Of a stretch of DNA of 36,180 bases, positions 24,583 through 33,380 are shown piece by piece. This stretch comes from a virus. Position numbers and translations under genes: made by a program. The notes below the pieces were generated by a model, which saw nothing but the letters and a program-made list of their open reading frames with translations, made no database searches and had not been told where the DNA came from. The stretch covers positions 1 through 36,180 of IMG/VR virus record IMGVR_UViG_3300015374_000028; one strand, 5' to 3'. The number at the start of each line of letters is the position of its first letter. Position 1 is the first letter of the stretch.

Positions 24583-25962
24583 ATGCCTCAGTATACATTA
24601 ACTAGAATAGGGGCAGTAGAGTATTATGGAGATAGCTATCCAACAGCAGATACATTAACAGTAAATGTGGGAGTACTAGAAGCGGGTGTTATATTAATAG
24701 TATTTTTTACAGGATATTTTTACTCTGTTACAGAGTATTTTGGCGACACTTTAGGTTATACTTATTTACCACATGAACTTAATGCTAGAATATTACCTAG
24801 TGATACGCCTAGTGATTTTGCAGTATCAGTAAGAATGGGTACGCCTAGTATTGGTAGTGAAGGTTATAACTGGTCTGCAAATCTAGTAGTGTATAAGCTT
24901 GAAGGTGCTGATCTTTTTGATAGTACTTCTGGTACTATAGCAACCAGGGTTCATAGTGCTGGTTATGATAATGACGACGGTAGTGTTGTTTCAGCAGAGG
25001 AATTATGGACTGCTAGATATAAAAATAATCTAACTGATAAAACAATTTTTGTTATAAGTGAATTTTTTGCTGAAGGTGCTATACAGGTAGATGGAGGTTA
25101 TAGTAAAACAATTGATGAGATGACTCTTGATTACGAGTTTAATGGAAATGGAACTATATCTCCAAGCGCTACTGTACCTTACTATACTTCTGACGGCTAT
25201 CAGCACCATTCCATTTGGTGTAAAGAATTAGCTTATAATGAAGAGTGTGAAGAAAAACTACGATGGGATTACGATACGAGTGATATATATGATCAGAATA
25301 ATGATGCTGTTGGGAGGATGTATCATTATCATCTTACCCATACTATATATTTCTGGTGGTCTGATGGAGGACCGTGGGACCCTAGCCCTGAGCCTGGAAT
25401 GATAGATGTTCTGTATAGTGAATTTGATAAACATAAATATGAAGTAGATGATTGGGATACACATAAAATCTCGTTTAGAACATATAAGGGTGACGGAACA
25501 TTAGATAGGTCGGTAGTTATAGACACTAATACTACGTGTCATCAACCCAGAATATTTGAGTTAGGTAAACACACATTACAGGTCTTCTATAGAAGAGGAA
25601 CGACAGGCTATAAAGCTACTTCCAGAGATAGAGGGAGGACTTGGACTTTGACAACGTTACCTTTCTCTGGAGATATATTAGTATATGAGAGAGCAGGAGC
25701 GTTAGGTAGTTTATCATTTCCTGTTGCTTTAATATATAGTAAATCTGGTAAAACCTGGTCTATTGCAATATATAATAATAGTGCAGATACTTGGTCTTCT
25801 CCTGCTACTATAGCTACAGATGCTAAATTTACTATCGGCAGATTAGTGCAGAAAGGGAGTGGTAATTGGGAGTTTACTTATCAGCAGGACAGCACTGGTA
25901 ATAGGGTTGTAAAGACCTGTAAAAATCTCTCTACTTCTGGAGGGACAGCGACGTTTACATAA
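24583..25962 (+). CDS. Tail tip protein with an Asp-box
   Basis: 459 residues following the tape measure, GAGGT upstream. The N-terminal half is beta-rich and acidic; the C-terminal half looks like propeller blades. SRDRGRTW (residues 347-354) fits the Asp-box consensus SxDxGxTW of sialidase-type beta-propellers, and YSKSGKTWSIAIYN is a degenerate second copy. The position usually holds the distal tail protein. Carbohydrate binding is possible; no catalytic residues can be assigned. The motif copy at 25619 encodes the SRD of the Asp-box. Confidence 0.6.
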   Translation: MPQYTLTRIGAVEYYGDSYPTADTLTVNVGVLEAGVILIVFFTGYFYSVTEYFGDTLGYTYLPHELNARILPSDTPSDFAVSVRMGTPSIGSEGYNWSANLVVYKLEGADLFDSTSGTIATRVHSAGYDNDDGSVVSAEELWTARYKNNLTDKTIFVISEFFAEGAIQVDGGYSKTIDEMTLDYEFNGNGTISPSATVPYYTSDGYQHHSIWCKELAYNEECEEKLRWDYDTSDIYDQNNDAVGRMYHYHLTHTIYFWWSDGGPWDPSPEPGMIDVLYSEFDKHKYEVDDWDTHKISFRTYKGDGTLDRSVVIDTNTTCHQPRIFELGKHTLQVFYRRGTTGYKATSRDRGRTWTLTTLPFSGDILVYERAGALGSLSFPVALIYSKSGKTWSIAIYNNSADTWSSPATIATDAKFTIGRLVQKGSGNWEFTYQQDSTGNRVVKTCKNLSTSGGTATFT

Positions 25963-25966
25963 GGAT

Positions 25967-28093
25967 ATGGCTAGAAAATATGCTATCGCTTCAGTCGAAT
26001 TATTCGACGTATTTGAGTTCCAACCTGTAGTAACTGACAGGGGATTCAGCGCATACTCTACTATAAAGAGTGTGCAAGAACGATCTCTATACAATGCTGA
26101 CCTAACAGGAACACCACTTCTGGAATGGATACCCAAACTAGAAGGTATCATTAATAGAGCATATTGGGTAGCGAAAGATACTACTCTAGCTCAATGGAAT
26201 TCTACTGCGGGAGATACTGGTTCTTGGGAAGAACAGGTTCCTGCTTGGGGAGACTATATTGTAAAAAGGTTAGTTCAGTATGATGGTAATCCTAATATTG
26301 TTGGTAAGAGGATTTCTATCTTTAATCTCCCTATTAATCCTGAGTTTGCTATTAGCTTTATCTTACCTGATACGGTTGAAGGACAGGACGTTGATACTCA
26401 TCCCGCTCATATCAGATTTGAGTTTGGACAGTTTCTATGGTGTATATACATAGATAAGAGTGGGGCTTATGTTCAATTCCGTCCTACTACTTCCGACCCC
26501 TGGTCAACTCTGGAAAGAGTAGGGACTCCTAGTCCAAGTGTAGGAGATACCTCGGACGAGAGATTAATTTTTGTGAGATGTGTTTCTGGAGTGATATTAG
26601 TATCAGGTAATTTTGGAGAGAGTTATAAGCTGGCTACAGTAGAAGGAATACCTGTAAATGTTCCATCTAGTAAAGCTAGACTAACTACAGAAGGTGGAAT
26701 TATAGCTTTCGGGTTTCATCAGCTAAAGCAGGCAGCAGGAAAGATAATTCTCGATCCTAAACTAGATACTCTTACTTCCAGAGTACCGGGAACTATGCTT
26801 GATAGTCTGGAGCCTGTTGCTGATATTCCTAGTCCATCTAATTTAATTCTGGTAGATAACTCCGATCCTCTTCATGGGAGAGTAGGATGGGCTGCTGAAT
26901 TAATTCCAGGGGTAATAGGAAGTGCTACAGCAGTTCCTTTCCAGTGGTATAAAACACCGACGTTATATGCAGTAGATACTAAATATGCGGTAGAATCTTC
27001 TACTCCAACATTAAGTAGTACATTCCCTTGGGATGATAATCTTATAGATGTAAATATAATATTGCCTAGAAGTCTAGATCAAACTACAGCCACTTTTCAA
27101 GTACAGGCTCGTTCCGCAGCAGATATTCTAGCAGCAGAAAGCTATAGGGATAGGGCTGTTAGAATACGACTAGGATATGAGCATCATGATGGGTCTGAAG
27201 AATGGTATGTAATGTTCACCGGATATATTACTGATGTTGTTCCGGTGTGGGATGACTATGGTAAGGTGGTTGTTACTTTTGTGTGTAAGAATACATCATA
27301 CCATCTGGAACGAGCAAAGTGGGATGGGTTTGGTCAGTATAGATTAGGTGGTAGAGCTTTAACTGTTGCTGCGGATTTAGTTCTATATACAGAAGGGCTA
27401 GGAGCTACTTCCAGAAGTTGGTTCCCTTTGGGAGATTATCAGATGCTCCCGTGGGGGCGGCAGGACAAGCCCTTTGAGTTAACGAGGGTTAATGAGGAGA
27501 AATGGAAGACGCTCAAGCGGCTCTTTGGCTACTACGGGTATGAATTAGGTGTAGATAACTACGGAATATTCTATTCTCTTCCGTATAATTATTATCTAGG
27601 AACAGTTTCTAAAACCTTTGATGCTAGAGAAACCAGCACTATACAGAACGCTATTACTCGTATAGCTAATAGATATAAATATGAAGAGAGCGCAACTTGT
27701 GTAGTTGTTCATGGTTACGACCAATACGATCAGTTCGTATTGGCAGCTTCGGTAGATTTTGAAGCTGAGCAAAATCCATTTTCGTTAAGAGCAGCCGCAT
27801 GGCGAACTATTATCATAGAGGAATTATTCGATGGAGTAGACTACCCAACAGCGGTAGAGAGGAATATAGCTATTTCCAGAGATGTGTTCCAAACAAAACA
27901 AGAGCCTATTATCACTACTCCAGTAGATGTATCTGTAGGAAGACGCGCACAAGTTATTGTTGATAACTGTGAGCGTGTTAATATACCTTCAGGAACTCAT
28001 ATGGTGATCGCTTCTCTCACCCATCATTATACTCGCCAGCAAGGTCTATCATCTCTGGAAAGTAATGCTGGACTGGAATTGATAGTGACATGA
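25967..28093 (+). CDS. Tail tip hub / baseplate protein
   Basis: 708 residues, AAGGA upstream. Position after the distal tail protein and the segment RIRLGYEHHDGSEEWYVMFTGYITDVVPVWDDYGKVVVTFVCKN (a strand-rich OB/hub-like element) fit the siphovirus tail hub (Tal-like) group that closes the tube and contacts the cell. No peptidase domain is recognised at the end, unlike many Tal proteins. It overlaps the next gene as ATGA. Confidence 0.6.
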   Translation: MARKYAIASVELFDVFEFQPVVTDRGFSAYSTIKSVQERSLYNADLTGTPLLEWIPKLEGIINRAYWVAKDTTLAQWNSTAGDTGSWEEQVPAWGDYIVKRLVQYDGNPNIVGKRISIFNLPINPEFAISFILPDTVEGQDVDTHPAHIRFEFGQFLWCIYIDKSGAYVQFRPTTSDPWSTLERVGTPSPSVGDTSDERLIFVRCVSGVILVSGNFGESYKLATVEGIPVNVPSSKARLTTEGGIIAFGFHQLKQAAGKIILDPKLDTLTSRVPGTMLDSLEPVADIPSPSNLILVDNSDPLHGRVGWAAELIPGVIGSATAVPFQWYKTPTLYAVDTKYAVESSTPTLSSTFPWDDNLIDVNIILPRSLDQTTATFQVQARSAADILAAESYRDRAVRIRLGYEHHDGSEEWYVMFTGYITDVVPVWDDYGKVVVTFVCKNTSYHLERAKWDGFGQYRLGGRALTVAADLVLYTEGLGATSRSWFPLGDYQMLPWGRQDKPFELTRVNEEKWKTLKRLFGYYGYELGVDNYGIFYSLPYNYYLGTVSKTFDARETSTIQNAITRIANRYKYEESATCVVVHGYDQYDQFVLAASVDFEAEQNPFSLRAAAWRTIIIEELFDGVDYPTAVERNIAISRDVFQTKQEPIITTPVDVSVGRRAQVIVDNCERVNIPSGTHMVIASLTHHYTRQQGLSSLESNAGLELIVT

Positions 28094-28935
28094 ACCAAAG
28101 AAATCCGCTAGATATTCTGGTTTATGAAGAGAGAAGATTAAGAAACGTTGCAAATTCTGATCCTACTATAGTAGGCTCTGGGTCTAAAATAGGTGCCTTA
28201 ATAACAGGAATTATAGAATCAGGATTATGGGTTCCTATAGGAAGAATAGGTATTACTCCTTTTGGTGAGTTCAGGTTAAGTAATAGGAGTACTCGACTTG
28301 TGGCAACTAGACGATATAGTTTTATCAATAACGCTGTAACCGGAGATGATCTCGGTGCAGCAGAAATGAATAAAGATGGAAATGCTCTGGAGGCACTATA
28401 TGTTATTCTTTCAGATATTATGGGTGTTGCAGGTTACATCAAGTCTACGCATGTAAATGCGACAGCCATTTCTGGACAGAAAGCATTAACAGTTTCCAGA
28501 GGTATTCTTAATACAGGGGATACCGTAGATGGGTGGATGTGGGTTGTCATAGATCAGGACTTTACATTAAATGATGCTGCGATAGCAGATGGAACTATAA
28601 CATTAAGTACTACCAATTATTTTTTCTTGAAAAGAGATGGAACCTGGGCGGTAAGAACCACTAACACTCCGCCAGCGCAAACATTAATAGCGTTCTCTGC
28701 TGTGTTTGGTGCGACTGATGCAACCTCTGTAAATAACAATCCTACAGGTAGAAAGAATTTGCTTTCGCTAGATAGTATTAACACTAAACTAGCACAGCAG
28801 ACAGCGTTAACTGCTGCTAATGCGGGAACTATAGATACTACATGGGACTCAACAGAAGTAGCTATTATGGGTAATATGAGGACTAGAATAAACGAGTTAG
28901 AAACTAGGTTACATAATATGGGGGTATTACCGTAG
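28090..28935 (+). CDS. Putative tail fibre or baseplate protein
   Basis: 281 residues; the ATG overlaps the hub stop. The pattern of Thr/Asn/Gly-rich beta structure (ALTVSRGILNTGDTVDGWMWVVIDQDFTLND) and a final heptad helix (INTKLAQQTALTAANAG ... RTRINELETRLHNMG) is typical of trimeric tail proteins. It is the last structural gene before lysis genes. Confidence 0.6.
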   Translation: MNQRNPLDILVYEERRLRNVANSDPTIVGSGSKIGALITGIIESGLWVPIGRIGITPFGEFRLSNRSTRLVATRRYSFINNAVTGDDLGAAEMNKDGNALEALYVILSDIMGVAGYIKSTHVNATAISGQKALTVSRGILNTGDTVDGWMWVVIDQDFTLNDAAIADGTITLSTTNYFFLKRDGTWAVRTTNTPPAQTLIAFSAVFGATDATSVNNNPTGRKNLLSLDSINTKLAQQTALTAANAGTIDTTWDSTEVAIMGNMRTRINELETRLHNMGVLP

Positions 28936-28951
28936 TACCTAGAGGTGCGGT

Positions 28952-29650
28952 ATGTCGGAAGAGAAAGAACTCGATAAGAAAGATCAGATAAATAAGGGTC
29001 ATATTTATGCTTTAACAACGGAGCATCTATACAGAGAGATGTCATCTCTGGAAGAAAAGATAGATGCTAAACGTATTGGTTTAATGGAATCTATAAAGCA
29101 TATTGTAGAAGGAGAGATAGGAATATTACGAGCACGCTTAGATGCGATGGATAAGGTGTTTATAATCTTTAGTGATAACCTGACTCGCGTACCTACGGAA
29201 ACAGATAAACAGGTAGGGCATTTACGAGATTTGCATAGTGAGAGATTCGAAGCTATAAGGGTGCAGTTTAGTGAGAGAGATACTAGGGCAGATCAGTATA
29301 GTCGTGATAATAGAATAGCTATAGATGCTGCTTTACAGGCAGCGAAAGATGCTTTATCAGAACAAAACAAGTGTTCTTCAGAGGCGATTAGAAAAAGTGA
29401 GTTAGGTTTTCAAAAACAAATAGATCAGCAAGCGGCAATGATTAATACTATAGCTAAAGCGCAAGATGATAGATATGGTGATCTGAAAGAAAGAATAGCT
29501 ATTATAGAAGCATCGGCAGCAGGTAGGCAGGAAGAAAAGAAAGATACACATGCTGGTAGCTCTTTATTAATATCTATTGTTTCTATTGTGATCGCTATAA
29601 TTAGTATAATATCGGGTGTTATCGTTGCGTTAGTGATACCGCACAAATAG
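28952..29650 (+). CDS. Coiled-coil protein with C-terminal membrane anchor
   Basis: 232 residues, GAGGTG upstream. Long helical coiled coil (about 20-200), then one strongly hydrophobic span (LLISIVSIVIAIISIISGVIVALVI, about residues 205-229) ending in a basic HK. A tail-anchored protein beside holin and endolysin suggests a lysis accessory or an anchor protein. Not recognised as a known spanin. Confidence 0.6.
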   Translation: MSEEKELDKKDQINKGHIYALTTEHLYREMSSLEEKIDAKRIGLMESIKHIVEGEIGILRARLDAMDKVFIIFSDNLTRVPTETDKQVGHLRDLHSERFEAIRVQFSERDTRADQYSRDNRIAIDAALQAAKDALSEQNKCSSEAIRKSELGFQKQIDQQAAMINTIAKAQDDRYGDLKERIAIIEASAAGRQEEKKDTHAGSSLLISIVSIVIAIISIISGVIVALVIPHK

Positions 29651-29661
29651 AGAAAACCGGA

Positions 29662-30078
29662 ATGGCATCTGATGGTGGGGCGGGAGCAGTAACAGTAGTG
29701 ACAGGAATTATTTCTAGTGTAACTGTAATACTTACACTAATAGTAACGGAAGTATTTAAGGCTGCAGACGCAAAAAGGAGGCATAAATGGGAACAGGAAC
29801 TTGTTAGATCGCAACAAGAAGTAAAGGAATTACAGTTGCAAACTACACATAAAGCCGTACAGGATCGTAAGGAAATTATGGAAAATCAAAGGCAGTTAGA
29901 AAATAAGATAGATGTTAATACGAAAATTACTGCTCATGTGTTGAAAGAAGCAGCTAATGCTGCTGGTAAAACTGTTCCAGAGGTATTAAGAGAAACTAAT
30001 CATGCTCTTGATGAGATGTTACGTAATCACTTAAGCGCAAAAGAAAATATAAATGAAGAAAGGCCGGAAGACCGTTGA
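29662..30078 (+). CDS. Membrane protein, lysis region
   Basis: 138 residues: one N-terminal membrane span (AVTVVTGIISSVTVILTLIVTEVF, about residues 8-31), then a charged coiled coil to the end. This N-in anchor plus periplasm- or cytoplasm-facing coil mirrors the previous gene in reverse order. It may be a holin-like or i-spanin-like partner; the class cannot be fixed from sequence. A GTTCCAGAGG motif variant is at 29975. Confidence 0.5.
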   Translation: MASDGGAGAVTVVTGIISSVTVILTLIVTEVFKAADAKRRHKWEQELVRSQQEVKELQLQTTHKAVQDRKEIMENQRQLENKIDVNTKITAHVLKEAANAAGKTVPEVLRETNHALDEMLRNHLSAKENINEERPEDR

Positions 30079-30316
30079 GGAGTCTAATATTATAAAGGCT
30101 CTAACTCATACGCCCGCTAAGGTAGAAGCTTACGCTAGAATTATCGCGACAGTAAAAATATATTTTGGACAGTATCTAGAAAAGTATCCCGAAAGAGCGG
30201 GTGATGAACGCTACCTCGAAGGTCTGCAATGCAGTCTATTTGGTATCTCTGATATATTAGAGATATTAGATGACTATGAAATACACTATAAGATACAGGA
30301 GAAACATAAAAAATGA
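30053..30316 (+). CDS. Small hypothetical protein
   Basis: 87 residues, soluble and helical, overlapping the previous gene by 26 bases and the next by four. No motif is recognised. The overlap on both sides suggests translational coupling within the lysis cassette. Confidence 0.5.
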   Translation: MKKGRKTVEESNIIKALTHTPAKVEAYARIIATVKIYFGQYLEKYPERAGDERYLEGLQCSLFGISDILEILDDYEIHYKIQEKHKK

Positions 30317-30549
30317 GCGGGGCATATGATTTCTGGAAGAGTAAAACATTCTGGACTGCGCTAATTACAACTCTAGCTGGAGCTATCTGGATTTTCGGGT
30401 TCCAGCATAGACAACCTACAGAGGGAGAGATTCAGATCGCAGTAGGACTATGGATGGCAGTATTCGTGAGGGATACTGTTATGAAAGGAGCGGAGATTAA
30501 GGCAGGAGTTCGAGAGGCTGTTAATAAGGACCCTAAAGTAGAAACGTAA
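30313..30549 (+). CDS. Holin-like small membrane protein
   Basis: 78 residues with GGAG upstream. Two hydrophobic segments (TFWTALITTLAGAIWIFGF, about 12-30, and IQIAVGLWMAVFVRDTV, about 40-56) with a charged C-terminus resemble small holins. It sits just before the endolysin. A two-span holin is the likely call. Confidence 0.6.
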   Translation: MSGAYDFWKSKTFWTALITTLAGAIWIFGFQHRQPTEGEIQIAVGLWMAVFVRDTVMKGAEIKAGVREAVNKDPKVET

Positions 30550-30551
30550 TT

Positions 30552-31103
30552 ATGATAGACTTCAATAATATACCGTTCTTGCAGGCTAAGCAGTATACAC
30601 CTGCTAATAGAACATATATTAGGCTCATAGTTCTTCACAGTATGGAAGCACCTGAAAAGGGAGCTACAGCAGAAGCGGTAGCTAATTACTTCCATAACTT
30701 GAATAGGAAAGCTAGTGCCCATTACTGCGTAGATAATAATAGCATTGTCCAGTGTGTTCAGTGTAAAGATGTAGCCTACGGAGCGCCAGGAGCTAATAAA
30801 GACGGAATACATATCGAGATGGCAGGTTATGCTAGACAGAGTTTAGCGGAATGGAAAGACGAATATAGTCTTAACATGATAGATAATGTAGCTCAACTCT
30901 GCGCTAAAGTTTTGTGCCCTAAATATCATATACCTGCTGTCTATCTCGATGCAGTATCTCTGAAAAGTAAACCTACTGCTAAAGGCTTCACCACACATAG
31001 GATGATTACGGAAGCGTATAAGATGGGAACACATACTGATCCGGGTCCTTTCTTTCCGGTAGATATGTTTCTCGAGAAAGTAAAGAAGTATACAAATCTA
31101 TAA
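30552..31103 (+). CDS. N-acetylmuramoyl-L-alanine amidase endolysin
   Basis: 183 residues, an Amidase_2 (T7 lysozyme/PGRP-like) domain only. It shows RLIVLHSMEAPE with first zinc His (H29), ASAHYCVDNNSIVQCV, and FTTHRMITEAYKMGTHTDPGPFFP, which supplies the second His and the Asp in TDPGP. It cuts the bond between muramic acid and the stem peptide. There is no signal peptide, so export depends on the holin. No cell-wall binding domain is visible. Confidence 0.87.
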   Translation: MIDFNNIPFLQAKQYTPANRTYIRLIVLHSMEAPEKGATAEAVANYFHNLNRKASAHYCVDNNSIVQCVQCKDVAYGAPGANKDGIHIEMAGYARQSLAEWKDEYSLNMIDNVAQLCAKVLCPKYHIPAVYLDAVSLKSKPTAKGFTTHRMITEAYKMGTHTDPGPFFPVDMFLEKVKKYTNL

Positions 31104-31111
31104 AACAGGTA

Positions 31112-31166
31112 CAAAAAAATAGGGGACATTTCCTTCCAGAGATGGAAAGAGATGCCCCCTATTTTT
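31112..31166. terminator. Bidirectional terminator between converging operons
   Basis: AAAAATAGGGG (31115-31125) pairs with CCCCTATTTTT (31156-31166), 11 bp, with A-rich and T-rich ends so it works both ways. The loop can form an inner TTTCC/GGAAA stem and carries a full copy of the dispersed motif (31133-31143). It separates the rightward lysis genes from the leftward ones. Confidence 0.9.
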
Positions 31167-31170
31167 GTGT

Positions 31171-31791
31171 CTACTTAGCTTTAGTATCTGTCGCTAGGCT
31201 CTCAAGAAATGCTTGAGAAATATAGTTTCCGAGCGGTTTATCTTTTATAAATTTACGCTCTCTACCATATCTTAACCATATATCGAACTGTGTTTCTATA
31301 CTACCAGAATTTACTTCGTATGTGTCGCTTGCTTTTACTTTCTTCTTTTCTAAATCATACGTATGTTCGTTAATAACACGAACTGCTCCTGCTTCTTCTG
31401 ACTTATTTTTATCAGGATACACGTAATATTCTGTATTCTTTTTACGCTTCCATTCTTCTAGTTCTTTATTAAGAAGATCACGATCACTATGTATATAAGA
31501 TTCTAGAAAACTTATTTTCTTTCCTATCTCTAACGCATATCTAATCTCTCTACGGGTAGAGCTACCAATGTAACCGAATACATTTACTATATAAATTTCT
31601 TCTGCTAACTCAATTTTACGAAGATGTAATTCGTCTAGTTTATCCTTCACACATTCGGACCAATCGGGTTCTCCCTCGGGTTTCTTCCATACTCCGCAAG
31701 AGAGGACTATGTGTCCTTCCAGAGTTAACTGCTGGTTAACTTTCTCGAACTCTTCCTTAAACCTCGTCGATCCACACAGACAGATAATCAT
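31171..31791 (-). CDS. Nucleoside 2-deoxyribosyltransferase-like protein
   Basis: 206 residues from ATG 31791 (TTG at 31806 would add five). It opens IICLCGSTRFKEEFEKVNQQLTLEGHIVL and has IVNVFGYIGSSTRREIRYALEIGKKI, the strand-turn and GxSTRxEIxxA pattern I associate with the deoxyribosyltransferase/Rossmann family that moves bases between deoxyribosides or cleaves nucleotides. The last 100 residues are an extra region. The neighbouring ThyX supports a nucleotide role. It lies just downstream of a small zinc protein. Confidence 0.62.
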   Translation of the reverse strand: MIICLCGSTRFKEEFEKVNQQLTLEGHIVLSCGVWKKPEGEPDWSECVKDKLDELHLRKIELAEEIYIVNVFGYIGSSTRREIRYALEIGKKISFLESYIHSDRDLLNKELEEWKRKKNTEYYVYPDKNKSEEAGAVRVINEHTYDLEKKKVKASDTYEVNSGSIETQFDIWLRYGRERKFIKDKPLGNYISQAFLESLATDTKAK

Positions 31792-31807
31792 TTGAGTCCA
31801 CTTCAAT

Positions 31808-32035
31808 CTAAAACAAGCTTAACGATGAGTATGCTACTTCTTCCCAGGGAGTTTGTAGAGTTGTTTCGTAAGTCTTCTTGCAAGCTGCACAGTGAACATT
31901 CACCCAACCATGCGGGCCAGTTCCATGTTCTGACCATACTTCCATATCTTTTTCTTCCAGAAATTTACGTAAAGCTAAGAGATGTTCGCATGGAGGATCG
32001 TTATTATAGTAGCCCCACTTAGATTCTTCTGGCAT
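31808..32035 (-). CDS. Small zinc-binding protein
   Basis: 75 residues. PCEHLL, HGWVNVHCAACKKTYE gives C...H and C-x2-C, probably one zinc site. Its ATG shares bases with the ThyX stop (TAATG). The function is not recognised. The motif copy at 31954 runs antisense through it. Confidence 0.6.
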   Translation of the reverse strand: MPEESKWGYYNNDPPCEHLLALRKFLEEKDMEVWSEHGTGPHGWVNVHCAACKKTYETTLQTPWEEVAYSSLSLF

Positions 32036-33027
32036 TAACTTATCTCCGTAATTGTATTATCTTTAATCATATCTCTATGACTTCTCCATCCCTTCAAGTT
32101 ATGCACATATTTGCTTTCAGAGATAGGCATAGCCTGATGCTCTGTAGGGCTAACATGTCGAGGTGTATTTTCTATTAGTCTACAGTACAAGTTAAGGTCT
32201 TCCTCGTAAGTAAACTCCTTTCCCTCGTAAAGTAAAAGAGAAGTTCTCGCGCATCTAGCTGCGGAGATAGCAAAAGCTAGAAGTGATAGATTATTCTTAT
32301 CTTTTATGCAGTTATTTACTAGATTTAAGAATTTATTATTTACTGCAAGACTAGCACCAGGATGTGCTGACATACGTCCGTATGTAGATATTAAACTTTG
32401 TTTCTCATCAAATGATCTCATAAATGGTATATGAGATGAATATACAAAAAAATCTCCTGGGCTTCTAGGAGCAGGTATCCTCCTTAAGTACTCTTTCTTC
32501 ATCATCCTAGCCATTTTAGATAACTCTCCCTGTGCTGCGGAATGATCGCGTAAGGCGAAGAAATTAGCATATCCTTCATCCGTTCCTGTAATAACCTCTC
32601 TTACCCATTGATAAGGTGCTAAAACTCTATTAGCTATTTGTTTATGGACACCTAGAGATATTAACTCCTTCGCATGAGCTATAGCATCTAATCTTCCTCT
32701 TAGCCATACTTCTTTACACTGATCGTATTCTTTACTCCCAAGTTCATAAAATCCCTCTGCTTGCATCCCTTTTTGTTCGATAGGGAATCTTTCTGGAATG
32801 AAAGGGTCCTCTTCTACCATCTGTATAATTCGTTCTGTGCGAATGGTTCTATTAGAAGCAACAGAGCGAGAGAAACATCTATGGCGGCAGAACTCCGCAT
32901 GGACAATAAGAGGATACTTTAACTCGAACGTAGTAATTCTATCACCCGTTATCTTATTAACGGAGTCGGCTATAATCTCGTATTGATAACCCTTCTGTTC
33001 TTCTGGAATAGGCGGTAACTCTGCCAT
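32035..33027 (-). CDS. thyX: Flavin-dependent thymidylate synthase, permuted order
   Basis: 330 residues. It makes dTMP from dUMP with FAD and folate. The signature RHR-x7-S is at 48-58 (CRHRCFSRSVAS); strand FELKYPLIVHAEF precedes it; FIPERFP (76-82), LGVHKQIANRVLAPYQWV (125-142) and ALRDHSAAQGEL (158-169) follow, equal to the dUMP-binding part of known ThyX. The block AARCARTS ... HVSPTEHQA (256-299), which lies at the N-terminus in Thermotoga ThyX, is at the C-terminus here. GGAG precedes the start. The protein is longer than the usual 220-250. Confidence 0.85.
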   Translation of the reverse strand: MAELPPIPEEQKGYQYEIIADSVNKITGDRITTFELKYPLIVHAEFCRHRCFSRSVASNRTIRTERIIQMVEEDPFIPERFPIEQKGMQAEGFYELGSKEYDQCKEVWLRGRLDAIAHAKELISLGVHKQIANRVLAPYQWVREVITGTDEGYANFFALRDHSAAQGELSKMARMMKKEYLRRIPAPRSPGDFFVYSSHIPFMRSFDEKQSLISTYGRMSAHPGASLAVNNKFLNLVNNCIKDKNNLSLLAFAISAARCARTSLLLYEGKEFTYEEDLNLYCRLIENTPRHVSPTEHQAMPISESKYVHNLKGWRSHRDMIKDNTITEIS

Positions 33028-33029
33028 CT

Positions 33030-33380
33030 TTATTTCTTCTCCTGTAGCTGGTCTATCTTACTGCTATCTTTCTGTAACTCTTCCATATGTCCCTTCATCC
33101 CATCTACCGCCATCTTCTGTGCTATATTGTTTATAGCGTTATTAAGGGCAAAAGAATCTACTCCCTCGGGAACGGAGATACATATAGCAGGCTGTACCTT
33201 CTCTCTCATGCAAGATACAGTAATACGGTCTATTATATCTGCTATTTGGTCTCTTATATACGGGAATGGTATCTCAAATCTTATTCTTTCTAAATCCTTT
33301 ATCCATCCTTTTGATTCTAATTCTTGGAGCCTGGTTATCTTTTCTTCCAGAGTTATCGGGTTCGGGTGTGTGATTGCCAT
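33030..33380 (-). CDS. Hypothetical protein overlapping primase C-terminus
   Basis: 116 residues, helical, with AAGG before the ATG. It overlaps the end of the primase-helicase gene by 107 bases in another frame and ends two bases before ThyX. The stretch VQPAICISVPEGVDSFALNNAINNIAQ is the only compact part. Not recognised. A motif copy (33344) lies in the overlap. Confidence 0.55.
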   Translation of the reverse strand: MAITHPNPITLEEKITRLQELESKGWIKDLERIRFEIPFPYIRDQIADIIDRITVSCMREKVQPAICISVPEGVDSFALNNAINNIAQKMAVDGMKGHMEELQKDSSKIDQLQEKK

